Origin: Maritalea sp051251695
GTDB taxonomy: Bacteria > Pseudomonadota > Alphaproteobacteria > Rhizobiales > Devosiaceae
Reading direction: 5' to 3'
Length of the DNA stretch: 64,000 nt
NCBI RefSeq assembly: GCF_051251695.1
Contig: NZ_JBPOEU010000005.1
Span: 1-64,000 of the forward strand
Position numbers and translations under genes: made by a program. Shown here one piece after another: positions 44,796-52,835 of the stretch. The notes under the pieces were generated by a model. The model was not told the origin of the DNA and made no database searches. It was given only the letters and a program-made list of their open reading frames with translations. Positions within the stretch are counted from its first letter, which is position 1. Each line of letters begins with the position of its first letter.

Positions 44796-46295
44796 ATGAA
44801 TATTAATAATGCAATGTTTCCAGCCTCATTTAATTACCGCTCGATCGCAAATTTGCGTTCGGACTTAAGCAATTTGCAACAACAACTCTCGAGCGGCAAT
44901 AAAGCTCAATCACTTTCCGAACTCGGCAGTGACAGGGTGGTGAATATCACTTTGCGCTCACGTTTAACGGGGATCACCGCATTCAAACAGAATATTGATT
45001 TGGTCGATATCCGCATCAATATGATGAATGACATGGTGAAGCGCGTTGATGAAATTGAAAGCGAAGCGCGTTCATCCGCTCAGCAAGGTTCATATGAGAT
45101 CAATGGCGTCAATATGACGGCTGCCCAATATCTTGCGGAAGCAAGAATGTCGGAAATGATTGACGTATTGAACACGGATTTGAATGGCCGACACTTGTTT
45201 GGCGGCAATAAAACCGAAGATAAACCGATCAAAGGCATGGATGCCATTATGAACGGTGAAAATGGGAAAGCAGGCTTCCGTACAGTTTTGTCCCAAAGGA
45301 AAGAAGCCGATTTGGGCGCAACTTCCATGGGGCGTCTTACGACCGGGATTGCGGGAACGACAGTTTCGTTTGCCGAAGATGGCACGCATCCGTTTGGCTT
45401 TAAAATTGATGCCTTATCGTCTGATGGTGCAGCTACAACTTTGACGGGGCCAGCAGGCGCCCCACCATCAGCTTCGGTGCAATTTACCGGTATCCCATCC
45501 GATAATGAGCGGATTATGATTTCGCTTGATATGCCAGACGGGCGAACAATTTCAGTTGAGATGAAGGCAACGGCTGAAGCGCCAACAAAGGCCGGGGAAT
45601 TTCAAATTGGCGGATCTGTAGCAGCAACGGCAGCGAACTTTAAAACTGCGCTAGATACAAAGATCGGCGAATTGGCCGTGACGGATTTGACGGCAGCATC
45701 TGCGTTCGCGGCATCGGATAATTTCTTTGCGATGAACGGTGAAACCGCGCAACGTGTCGACGGTCCTCCATATAACACGGCTACAGCTTTGGTTGCTGCA
45801 ACGGATGCAGATACGGTGACGTGGTACACGGGTCAAAGCGCAACAGACCCTCGCAAATCAGTGGATGCGCGCGTTGATAATTCAACCAAAGTTTCATATG
45901 GGGTTCAAGCAAACGAAGCAGGGCCCACACGTCTTATTCGTTCGCTGGCGGTTTTTGCTGCAGAAGGCTTCTCGGCGACTGATCCCAACGCAAAAGCAAA
46001 ATATCAGGCCTTGAACCAATCTGTGAGTGAACGCCTAGCCGAATCTCACAATTCCGAAGAGGGGTCACTAGAAGTGATCCAAATGGAATTGGGTTTGGTA
46101 AAAACAACTAATGGACGGGTGAAAGAGCGGCAAAAGCAGCAAGAATCAATGCTTCAGGGCATGTTGACCGCTATCGAAAAAGCGCCCATCGAAGAAGTTG
46201 CGATGAAAATTTTGGCGCTGCAGACGCGGATGCAAGCGAGCTTTCAAACGACGGCAATGGTAAGTAGATTGTCTTTGGTCAACTACGTTCAGTAA
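44796..46295 (+). CDS. flgL: Hook-filament junction protein FlgL (HAP3)
   Basis: 499 residues, longer than usual FlgL (about 300-400) because of a large central insert (about residues 200-360, Thr/Ala/Asp-rich). N-terminal FNYRSIANLRSDLSNLQQQLSSGNKAQSLSELGSDR and C-terminal helices with LVKTTNGRVKERQKQQE and ALQTRMQASFQTTAMVSRLSLVNYV are the flagellin-like ends. Ends at a palindromic terminator candidate. Confidence 0.9.
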   Translation: MNINNAMFPASFNYRSIANLRSDLSNLQQQLSSGNKAQSLSELGSDRVVNITLRSRLTGITAFKQNIDLVDIRINMMNDMVKRVDEIESEARSSAQQGSYEINGVNMTAAQYLAEARMSEMIDVLNTDLNGRHLFGGNKTEDKPIKGMDAIMNGENGKAGFRTVLSQRKEADLGATSMGRLTTGIAGTTVSFAEDGTHPFGFKIDALSSDGAATTLTGPAGAPPSASVQFTGIPSDNERIMISLDMPDGRTISVEMKATAEAPTKAGEFQIGGSVAATAANFKTALDTKIGELAVTDLTAASAFAASDNFFAMNGETAQRVDGPPYNTATALVAATDADTVTWYTGQSATDPRKSVDARVDNSTKVSYGVQANEAGPTRLIRSLAVFAAEGFSATDPNAKAKYQALNQSVSERLAESHNSEEGSLEVIQMELGLVKTTNGRVKERQKQQESMLQGMLTAIEKAPIEEVAMKILALQTRMQASFQTTAMVSRLSLVNYVQ

Positions 46296-46301
46296 TTGGA
46301 A

Positions 46302-46325
46302 TTTTGGCGCTTTAGCGCCAAAATA
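46302..46325. terminator. Terminator candidate between flgL and flaF
   Basis: ATTTTGGCGC-TTTA-GCGCCAAAAT, perfect 10-bp arms. Both sides lack a long T run outside the stem, but it lies exactly between two converging transcripts. Confidence 0.65.
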
Positions 46326-46348
46326 GGAGAGATCCCAAGTTTATAAAA

Positions 46349-46732
46349 TTATTCTTGGGCGTTTTGCATTTGCGTGCGAAGACCTGCAGCTAGCTCTTGG
46401 TTGATATTGACCAAAACGCTCAACTTGCTTGGCTCGGGTCGTGCAAGAGTTTGAACTGTCTGATTCATCACAAAGATGCCCAAGTTGGCGACATTTTGCT
46501 TGATCGCAACAGGAAGCGGATTTTCATCTTTGGTAACAGAGGTTAGAAAAACAGTCCAAAGCTTACGATTGTAGGTGAGGGCACCTTCAAGTTCGCTCTT
46601 TTTATTTTCCCAATCATCATGAATACGCTGCAGCTGAGCCGCGGATTTTGAAAGCAATATTGCTTCCAGCTCACGGGGGTTAGCTGTTTTCTTGGCTGTC
46701 TGTTGGTATGCTGCTGCCGCCTGTTGTTGCAT
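46349..46732 (-). CDS. flaF: Flagellar biosynthesis regulator FlaF
   Basis: 127 residues, all-helical: YQQTAKKTANPRELEAILLSKSAAQLQRI, NRKLWTVFLTSVTKDENPLPVAIKQNVANLGIFVMNQT. FlaF is needed for flagellin secretion/filament assembly in Caulobacter and opposes FlbT in flagellin expression. It overlaps flbT by 53 bp. Confidence 0.92.
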   Translation of the reverse strand: MQQQAAAAYQQTAKKTANPRELEAILLSKSAAQLQRIHDDWENKKSELEGALTYNRKLWTVFLTSVTKDENPLPVAIKQNVANLGIFVMNQTVQTLARPEPSKLSVLVNINQELAAGLRTQMQNAQE

Positions 46733-47108
46733 TACTTAACAACTCCCGTTCGTACTCAATAAGCTTCTTAGCCTTTTTCATAGCTTTGTACAGCGAACCG
46801 GTTAATATCTCATTATTGACCTCATCAACAATGGCAACTGTTGACGGTGCTGCGCGTACAAAGTCATTCACCAACGTGAAATATTCGGCCTGTACTTTTT
46901 CCACATCATCCTCGAGATACATAAGTTGTATGGCGAAGTAGACCCGTTTTGCCGGGCTGTCAGCAGTTTCAAATGTAAGAATGTCTTTTTCACGTAAAAT
47001 CGGTGAACGTCCCGAAACATAAAAACGCGTTCGCTGATCGGCATTGGTGATTACGCAATCACCAATGATCAGTTTTTCGTTAGGTTTGAGTTCAACCTTG
47101 AGCGCCAT
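46680..47108 (-). CDS. flbT: Flagellin leader-binding post-transcriptional regulator FlbT
   Basis: 142 residues starting ALKVELKPNEKLIIGDCVITNADQRTRFYVSGRSPILREKDI, the family signature. In Caulobacter FlbT binds the 5' leader of flagellin mRNA and promotes its decay until the hook is complete. The gene lies 29 bp after the first flagellin gene on the same strand, so flagellin-flbT-flaF may be one transcript. The four flagellin leaders here share a short RNA motif that could be its target. Confidence 0.93.
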   Translation of the reverse strand: MALKVELKPNEKLIIGDCVITNADQRTRFYVSGRSPILREKDILTFETADSPAKRVYFAIQLMYLEDDVEKVQAEYFTLVNDFVRAAPSTVAIVDEVNNEILTGSLYKAMKKAKKLIEYERELLSNATTGGSSIPTDSQENS

Positions 47109-47137
47109 AATTTACCCTTAGAAACGAGTGCTTGGTT

Positions 47138-48247
47138 CTACTGGAACAATCGTAGCACGTTTTGATCTGCTTGCGATGCCATGGAGAGGGCCGTGGACGA
47201 TAATTGTTGTCGGGTTTGCAGCGCCAGCATATTCGCCCCTTCTTCGTTACTATCCGCCAACGTCAACATATCAGCCCCAATTGTGAGGGTGTTGATCATG
47301 GATTTTGTAAAGCTAGAGCGGTTTTCAACAACTGTGAGGTTGGTGCCGAACGTGGATGCTTGGCCCCTCAGGGTGCTCAATGATTTCGTGATGGCCGACA
47401 AAGTGCTGCCAACAGATGTATCAAGATCAAAGTCGCCTTGCACATATCCCGCACCGGTCACCGCCGTCATGTTCGCGGTCGAGTTTGTATCGTCCAGCGT
47501 AAAGTCACCACCGGCGGCGGTGATTGTCATCGTTGTGCCGTCGCTTGAAGCTGTTACGTCGGGCAGGGCGTTTAGTGCGGACATAATTTCCGCAGCGGTG
47601 GCCGCCGCGCCATAAGGGATTGTGTGGACTTTTCCGCCAACTGTCAGCGTTAAAGTATCATCGGTTTCGCGCCCGGCAATTAGGTTCGCTTCTGTTACGG
47701 TGCCGGTTGAAATTGTGCCTGCCGTTAAGTCCGGCAAGCCCATCAAACCTGAGGTTTCGGTGAGGTCGACGGCCTGAATATCTAAGCGTGAAGATCCGTC
47801 TTCATTGAAAGCAACCTGCAAATCATTGCCAAGTCCGGCCAGTAGATTTTTACCCGAATAGCCGGCGTCCTTTGCGATGGTCTCAATTTGGTTGAGCAGT
47901 TCGTTATACTCAACGGCATATTTTTGACGCTCTGTAATCAGTGAAGATTGCTGGGCCTGATTGGCCTTAGCCTTGGCCGCTTCGACCAGTTTCACGATTG
48001 AGGTCATGCCGTCGTCAGCCGCTTTGATGGTTTGAACGGCTTGGCCCATTGAATCGAGTAAAGTCGATAAGTCTTTGGATCTGTTGTTTAATCCTTGGGA
48101 GGTAAAGAATGAATTCGGGTTATCCAGTGCCGAATTCACCTTTTTGCCTGTGGCCAAACGGTTTTGTGTGCGTCCCAAAAGATCCGCCGTATTTTGCAAC
48201 GACAAAAGGTTCTGTCTTACGGATTGGGAGAGGGTAATGTCTGACAT
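47138..48247 (-). CDS. Flagellin 1
   Basis: 369 residues. N-terminal VRQNLLSLQNTADLLGRTQNRLATGKKVNSALDNPNSFFTSQGLNNR and C-terminal MLTLADSNEEGANMLALQTRQQLSSTALSMASQADQNVLRLF form the conserved D0/D1 ends; about 190 central residues are the surface domain. It is the most diverged of the four paralogues: the KEGTTDKLEIKVGGVLKG block of the others is changed to a RETDDTLTLTVGGK form. No terminator separates it from flbT. GGATGG before the ATG overlaps the shared leader motif. Confidence 0.95.
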   Translation of the reverse strand: MSDITLSQSVRQNLLSLQNTADLLGRTQNRLATGKKVNSALDNPNSFFTSQGLNNRSKDLSTLLDSMGQAVQTIKAADDGMTSIVKLVEAAKAKANQAQQSSLITERQKYAVEYNELLNQIETIAKDAGYSGKNLLAGLGNDLQVAFNEDGSSRLDIQAVDLTETSGLMGLPDLTAGTISTGTVTEANLIAGRETDDTLTLTVGGKVHTIPYGAAATAAEIMSALNALPDVTASSDGTTMTITAAGGDFTLDDTNSTANMTAVTGAGYVQGDFDLDTSVGSTLSAITKSLSTLRGQASTFGTNLTVVENRSSFTKSMINTLTIGADMLTLADSNEEGANMLALQTRQQLSSTALSMASQADQNVLRLFQ

Positions 48248-48253
48248 GGCAAA

Positions 48254-48262
48254 CCATCCTGG
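48254..48262 (-). promoter_or_regulatory. Leader motif CCAGRAWGG, flagellin 1
   Basis: RNA sequence CCAGGATGG, ending 7 nt before the start codon, so it covers the ribosome site. The same 9-mer form occurs in the leaders of all four flagellin genes. Confidence 0.55.
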
Positions 48263-48316
48263 CTAAAAGTTAACAATTCTTGTACTTGATTCTTCAATGA
48301 CAATGAATTGTTAACC

Positions 48317-48331
48317 TTACCGAAAGGTTAA
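48317..48331 (-). promoter_or_regulatory. CtrA-like box, flagellin 1
   Basis: TTAA-CCTTTCG-GTAA on the minus strand: 7 of 8 positions of the TTAA-N7-TTAA consensus, 70 bp before the start codon. It overlaps a pair of alternative inverted repeats (48269-48332). Confidence 0.4.
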
Positions 48332-48387
48332 CGCGCGTTTTGGATGGTGCCAAATTGGGACAATGGTGGGCGAAAGCTGTGCATAAA

Positions 48388-48415
48388 AAAACGGCCCGTT
48401 CCCACGGGCCGTTTT
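48388..48415 (-). terminator. Terminator of flagellin 2
   Basis: AAAACGGCCCGT and ACGGGCCGTTTT, perfect 12-bp arms with a 4-nt loop; T run after the stem in the minus direction. Confidence 0.9.
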
Positions 48416-48436
48416 CTGGCTGAGCCTAGATAAACG

Positions 48437-49561
48437 TTATCCGAATAGACGGAGTACGTTTTGGTCTGCCTGAGATGCGAATGATAGGGATGTTGAGGAA
48501 AGTTGCTGGCGTGTTTGCAAAGCCAGCAAATTCGCACCTTCCTTATTACTATCAGCAAGGATCAGTTTCCCGGCCCCTTCTTCTAGCGTATTGACGAGCT
48601 TTGTCGTGAAGTTCTGACGGTTCTCAACCACCGTCATATTTGTACCGAATGTTGAGGCCTGTGAGCGAAGTGTGCTCAAAGCGGCCGTTAGTGACTTTAT
48701 TGAAGTGTCGATTGAGGTGTCTGTGTCAAACGAACCGGCTGTGAAGTCTGTTGAAGCAATTGTGCCCAAATCCGATGATGTAGTAACGGTATCATCAATG
48801 CTAATCTGTCCATCTTCAGACGTGATCGACACATTGGTGCCGTCAGTTGTTGCGGTTATGCCGCTGATGGCATTGATGCCCGCTACGATATCAGAAGCTG
48901 AGGCGTCACTGCCGTAATCAAGCGTACCTTTTAGCACGCCGCCGACTTTGATTTCTAGCTTATCAGTGGTGCCTTCTTTACCTGCCATAAGTGCAGTTTC
49001 GGTTGTAGCAACTGTTCCAGCTGTTCCAACGGTTAGATCAGAAAGACCAAGTGCGCTTGACGTATCTGTATAATTGACTGCTGAAACGCTAAGTTTTGAT
49101 GTTCCGTCTTCGTTAAACACTACCGACAAGTCGTTTGCAGTGCCGCCGCCCAACAGGTTTTTACCAGAATAACCGGCATCTTTCGCCAGATCTTCAATTT
49201 GACCTAGCAGGTCGTTATACTCGCTGGCGAATTTACGACGATCCGCTGTTGAAGACGACTGCAAGGCTTGGTTCGCCTTACCTTTTGCCGCTTCAACCAG
49301 TTTTGTTATGGATTGGATGCCCTCATCAGCCGCTTTAAGCGTCTGAACATTTTGACCCATATCATCCAGCAATCCACTTAAATCGGAAGCGCGATTGTTG
49401 AGCGAAGATGCGGTGAAGAATGAATTTGGGTTATCAAGGGCGGAGTTTACTTTAAGACCAGTAGCCAATCGATTTTGTGTTTTCGACATCAAGTCCGCTG
49501 TGGATTGCAGCGAAAGTAGATTTTGGCGTACGGCCGATGAAAGATGAATCATCTCAGACAT
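48437..49561 (-). CDS. Flagellin 2
   Basis: 374 residues with the usual D0/D1 ends (AVRQNLLSLQSTADLMSKTQNRLATG at the start, ADQNVLRLFG at the end). The central domain has KEGTTDKLEIKVGGVLKGTLDYGSDASASDIVAGINAI, nearly shared with flagellins 3 and 4. AAGAGGAAA precedes the ATG. It has its own leader, promoter box and terminator, so it can be expressed alone. Confidence 0.95.
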   Translation of the reverse strand: MSEMIHLSSAVRQNLLSLQSTADLMSKTQNRLATGLKVNSALDNPNSFFTASSLNNRASDLSGLLDDMGQNVQTLKAADEGIQSITKLVEAAKGKANQALQSSSTADRRKFASEYNDLLGQIEDLAKDAGYSGKNLLGGGTANDLSVVFNEDGTSKLSVSAVNYTDTSSALGLSDLTVGTAGTVATTETALMAGKEGTTDKLEIKVGGVLKGTLDYGSDASASDIVAGINAISGITATTDGTNVSITSEDGQISIDDTVTTSSDLGTIASTDFTAGSFDTDTSIDTSIKSLTAALSTLRSQASTFGTNMTVVENRQNFTTKLVNTLEEGAGKLILADSNKEGANLLALQTRQQLSSTSLSFASQADQNVLRLFG

Positions 49562-49591
49562 TGGTTTTCCTCTTCTAGGCTATACCGAGCC

Positions 49592-49600
49592 CCATTCTGG
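49592..49600 (-). promoter_or_regulatory. Leader motif CCAGRAWGG, flagellin 2
   Basis: RNA sequence CCAGAATGG, 31-39 nt before the start codon, in a small CCC/GGG hairpin. Confidence 0.55.
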
Positions 49601-49629
49601 GACCTTGAGATGAGGATGCCATTCTATGG

Positions 49630-49644
49630 ATAATGAAAGGTTAA
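49630..49644 (-). promoter_or_regulatory. CtrA-like box, flagellin 2
   Basis: TTAA-CCTTTCA-TTAT on the minus strand, 7 of 8 consensus positions, 69 bp before the start codon. Confidence 0.4.
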
Positions 49645-49713
49645 CAGACTCGCATTTTGGGAATAAATTCGTTGCATTTTGCGAAAGTATATATTTTTCA
49701 GTTAGTTAAAAAG

Positions 49714-49741
49714 AAAAGGCGATGCCGAAACACCGCCTTTT
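49714..49741 (-). terminator. Terminator of flagellin 3
   Basis: AAAAGGCGATG and CACCGCCTTTT, one G-T pair, 6-nt loop, T-rich on the minus-strand exit side. Confidence 0.85.
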
Positions 49742-49772
49742 GAGACATACGAAATACTTGATTGTCTTGTTC

Positions 49773-50891
49773 TTAGAACAACCGCAATACGTTTTGGTCT
49801 GCTTGAGACGCGAACGATAGGGATGTTGAGGAGAGTTGTTGCCTAGTTTGCAATGCAAGCAAGTTGGCGCCCTCTTTGTTGCTGTCGGCGAGCGTTAGCT
49901 TACCAGCGCCTTCTTCCAGCGTATTGATGAGCTTCTTGGTGAAGTTCTGTCGGTTTTCAACAACGGTTAGATTTGTACCGAAAGTTGAAGCTTGTGAACG
50001 CAATGTGCTCAATGCTGAGGATAGGCTGGTCAATGACGAGCTAATGCCGGTATCTGCGTCGAACGAACCTGCTGTGAAATCTGTTGAAGCAATTGTGCCC
50101 AAATCAGATGACGTGGTCACGGTATCGTCGATACTTACTTGACCATTTTCAGAGGTGATGGAGACGTTTGTTCCGTCTGATGTTGCTGTGACGCCGTCAA
50201 TGGCGTTAATGCCTGCAACAATGTCTGAAGCTGAGGCGTCACTGCCGTAATCAAGCGTTCCTTTTAACACGCCGCCGATCTTGATCTCTAGTTTATCAGT
50301 GGTGCCTTCTTTACCTGCCATAAGGGCAGTTTCAGTTGTGGCAACAGTACCGGAAGTTCCGATTGTTAGATCAGAGAGACCAAGAGCACTGGTTGTATCA
50401 GTGTAGTCAACCGCAGATACGCCAAGTTTTGATGTGCCATCTTCGTTAAATACCACAGATAAATCGTTACCGGTGCCGGCAAGCAAGTTTTTGCCTGAAT
50501 AGCCAGCATCTTTTGCCAATGTTTCAACTTGCGAGAGTAATTCGTTGTATTCACCGGCAAATTTACGACGGTCAGCAGTTGATGAAGACTGTAGGGCCTG
50601 ATTTGCCTTGCCTTTGGCCGCTTCAACCAATTTTGTGATTGATTGAATGCCTTCGTCAGCCGCTTTTAAGGTTTGGATTGATTGACCCATGTCATCGAGT
50701 AACCCGGTGAGGTCAGATGCGCGGTTGTTCAATGAAGAAGCGGTGAAGAATGAACCTGGATTGTCTAAAGCTGAGTTGACCTTTAGGCCAGTGGCTAGAC
50801 GGTTTTGGGTTTTTGACATCATGTCTGCGGTGCCCTGCAATGAAAGCAGGTTTTGACGCACGGCGGACGAAAGATGAATCATTTCAGCCAT
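49773..50891 (-). CDS. Flagellin 3
   Basis: 372 residues, closest to flagellin 2; starts AEMIHLSSAVRQNLLSLQGTADMMSKTQNRLATG and ends ADQNVLRLF. The surface domain differs from flagellin 2 by scattered changes. AAAAGGAATT precedes the ATG. Confidence 0.95.
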   Translation of the reverse strand: MAEMIHLSSAVRQNLLSLQGTADMMSKTQNRLATGLKVNSALDNPGSFFTASSLNNRASDLTGLLDDMGQSIQTLKAADEGIQSITKLVEAAKGKANQALQSSSTADRRKFAGEYNELLSQVETLAKDAGYSGKNLLAGTGNDLSVVFNEDGTSKLGVSAVDYTDTTSALGLSDLTIGTSGTVATTETALMAGKEGTTDKLEIKIGGVLKGTLDYGSDASASDIVAGINAIDGVTATSDGTNVSITSENGQVSIDDTVTTSSDLGTIASTDFTAGSFDADTGISSSLTSLSSALSTLRSQASTFGTNLTVVENRQNFTKKLINTLEEGAGKLTLADSNKEGANLLALQTRQQLSSTSLSFASQADQNVLRLF

Positions 50892-50903
50892 TTACTAAAT
50901 TCC

Positions 50904-50950
50904 TTTTCTAGGTACTTAAGGGTTCCTTCCTGGAACCTCTGCCTAGAAAA
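50904..50950 (-). promoter_or_regulatory. Structured leader of flagellin 3 with CCAGRAWGG motif
   Basis: Outer arms TTTTCTAGG (50904-50912) / CCTAGAAAA (50942-50950) enclose an inner hairpin GGTTCC-TTCCT-GGAACC (50921-50937). The RNA motif CCAGGAAGG (50925-50933) forms the loop and neck of the inner hairpin. Confidence 0.6.
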
Positions 50951-50963
50951 TGCATGATTATAG

Positions 50964-50978
50964 CTAACGGGGAGTTAA
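50964..50978 (-). promoter_or_regulatory. CtrA-like box, flagellin 3
   Basis: TTAA-CTCCCCG-TTAG on the minus strand, 7 of 8 consensus positions, 73 bp before the start codon, followed closely by TATAAT. Confidence 0.4.
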
Positions 50979-50993
50979 TGCGATTTGAGGTGC

Positions 50994-51022
50994 AAAAAAA
51001 GACGGATCCGAGGACCCGTCTT
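50994..51022 (-). terminator. Terminator of flagellin 4
   Basis: AAGACGGGTCC and GGATCCGTCTT pair on the minus strand, followed by a run of seven T. Confidence 0.88.
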
Positions 51023-51048
51023 GAAATTCTAATAAATTGCCTAGAAAC

Positions 51049-52161
51049 TTAGAGCAATCGTAGAACGTTTTGGTCTGCCTGAGACGCGAACGACAACGAT
51101 GTTGATGCCAAAGATTGACGTGTTTGCAGGGCCAAAAGGTTCGCACCTTCTTGGTTACTGTCGGCCAATGTTAGCTTGCCAGCACCTTCTTGCAATGTGT
51201 TGATCATTGACTTCGTGAAGTTTTGGCGGTTTTCAACAACGGTAAGATTGGTACCGAATGTTGAAGCCTGTGAACGCAATGTGCCCAAAGCATCAGTCAA
51301 GCTTGATAGTGTCGCGTTGATTGATGAATCTGAGTCAAACGAACCAGCCGTAAAGTTTGTTGAGGCGATTGTTCCCAAATCTGACGACGTAGTAACGGTA
51401 TCATCAATGCTCACCTGGCCACTTTCTGAGGTGATTGAGACGTTGGTACCGTCTGATGATGCAGTTATACCATCAATTGCGTTAATGCCTGCAACAATAT
51501 CAGATGCTGAGGCATCGCTGCCGTAATCAAGCGTTCCTTTTAGCACGCCGCCGACTTTGATTTCTAGCTTATCAGTGGTGCCCTCTTTACCTGCCATAAG
51601 AGCAGTTTCGGTGGTCGCCACGGTACCAGATGTACCAATTGTCAAATCTGACAAGCCCAGCGCGCTTGATGAATCTGTGAAATCAACTGCAGAAACAGTC
51701 GATTTAGATGAACCAGATTCGTTGAAGACCACTGACAAATCGTTGCCTGAACCAGCAAGCAAGTTTTTGCCTGAATAGCCAGAATCTTTTGCCAATGTTT
51801 CAATTTGGTTCAGGAGTTCGTTGTACTCACCCGCAAATTTACGACGGTCAGCAGTAGAAGAAGACTGTAGGGCTTGGTTGGCTTTACCCTTAGCGGCTTC
51901 GGCAAGTTTTGTAATTGCCTGAATACCTTCGTCAGCCGCTTTAAGAGTTTGAACAGCCTGGCCTTGGTCATCTAGAAGAGAAGACAAGTCGGAAGCACGT
52001 GAATTCAGTGCTTGTGATGTAAAGAATGAGCCTGGGTTGTCGAGAGCTGAGTTAACTTTCAAACCAGTCGATAGGCGGTTTTGGGTTTTGCCCAACATGT
52101 CCGCTGTGCTTTGAAGGGCGGAAAGGTTCTGACGAACTGCAGCTGATAGTTGAATAGCCAT
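51049..52161 (-). CDS. Flagellin 4
   Basis: 370 residues, starting AIQLSAAVRQNLSALQSTADMLGKTQNRLSTG and ending ADQNVLRLL. It shares a run of 47 identical bases with flagellin 2 in the central region (near 51537-51583 and 48937-48983), which points to recent duplication or gene conversion. It is the promoter-proximal gene of the array, with a long leader (about 180 bp to the next gene). Confidence 0.95.
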   Translation of the reverse strand: MAIQLSAAVRQNLSALQSTADMLGKTQNRLSTGLKVNSALDNPGSFFTSQALNSRASDLSSLLDDQGQAVQTLKAADEGIQAITKLAEAAKGKANQALQSSSTADRRKFAGEYNELLNQIETLAKDSGYSGKNLLAGSGNDLSVVFNESGSSKSTVSAVDFTDSSSALGLSDLTIGTSGTVATTETALMAGKEGTTDKLEIKVGGVLKGTLDYGSDASASDIVAGINAIDGITASSDGTNVSITSESGQVSIDDTVTTSSDLGTIASTNFTAGSFDSDSSINATLSSLTDALGTLRSQASTFGTNLTVVENRQNFTKSMINTLQEGAGKLTLADSNQEGANLLALQTRQSLASTSLSFASQADQNVLRLL

Positions 52162-52174
52162 GATACTAAATACT

Positions 52175-52207
52175 CCATTCTGGCTTTAAACAGACCTTTC
52201 TGGTCTG
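52175..52207 (-). promoter_or_regulatory. Leader of flagellin 4 with two CCAGRAWGG motifs and a hairpin
   Basis: RNA motifs CCAGAATGG (52175-52183, which runs into the GGAG ribosome site) and CCAGAAAGG (52195-52203). The second lies in a hairpin CAGACC-AGAAA-GGTCTG (52191-52207). Confidence 0.6.
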
Positions 52208-52347
52208 CGTTTTTCTGGAAGAGCAATACGCGCTTTTCCAGCATGTCACCCATAAAGCCCATCGCGACTGAATCAAATCTTAACGCGGAGATATCGGGTG
52301 GTTTTACGGTTAACGAGCCGTTACTGAACTATGGTTAACCGATTGTT

Positions 52348-52731
52348 TTATTTAAGCTCCTCTAACATTCGCATGGTAGAAGGTGAGGGAACCCAACGTC
52401 TGTTGATCATGCGGGGGAAGATGGCAGCAGTGGGCTGATCATTTTCGTTCGCCTGCTGATTTTCTTTGATTTTAGCGCTGGCAACCAAGGAGGCTTCAAA
52501 CAGCAAACTTGCGGGTGCTTCAGGACCCACAAGTTTTGGAAACTGGTCTATGGATTTTTCAGAAACGGACGTAACTTTTTGCGGCGAGGTGGGCGCGAGC
52601 TTTTGATTGCCCGCAACAGCTTTTGCCGCCACCGCGTCGGTTCTGCTATACTGCTCGCTTCTCAAGCTGGCATTTCCGGCTTCAAATGCGCCACCTTGAA
52701 AACCGGCTGCTGACTCTATTTTTAGGGTCAT
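52348..52731 (-). CDS. Small unknown protein of the flagellar cluster
   Basis: 127 residues from the ATG at 52731 (GGAGAAGACC before it). No signal peptide or membrane helix; the N-terminal two thirds look disordered (Ala/Ser/Lys/Gln-rich) and the C-terminus is a compact basic segment AAIFPRMINRRWVPSPSTMRMLEEL. It lies between the FlgN-like gene and flagellin 4 in the same direction, so a flagellar role is likely, but I do not recognise the family. Confidence 0.65.
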   Translation of the reverse strand: MTLKIESAAGFQGGAFEAGNASLRSEQYSRTDAVAAKAVAGNQKLAPTSPQKVTSVSEKSIDQFPKLVGPEAPASLLFEASLVASAKIKENQQANENDQPTAAIFPRMINRRWVPSPSTMRMLEELK

Positions 52732-52835
52732 TGGTCTTCTCCGTAAGTTGGCTTTTATCCAACTCACAAATATCACGAATCACCTTGAGAGACAGTAATT
52801 TTGATCGGCGTTATTTAATTAGAATTAAAATCAAG

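Noticed and set aside
48340..48360. Sigma-54 -24 element (TGGCAC) before flagellin 1
   Set aside because: No GC dinucleotide at the -12 distance; only half of the promoter matches.
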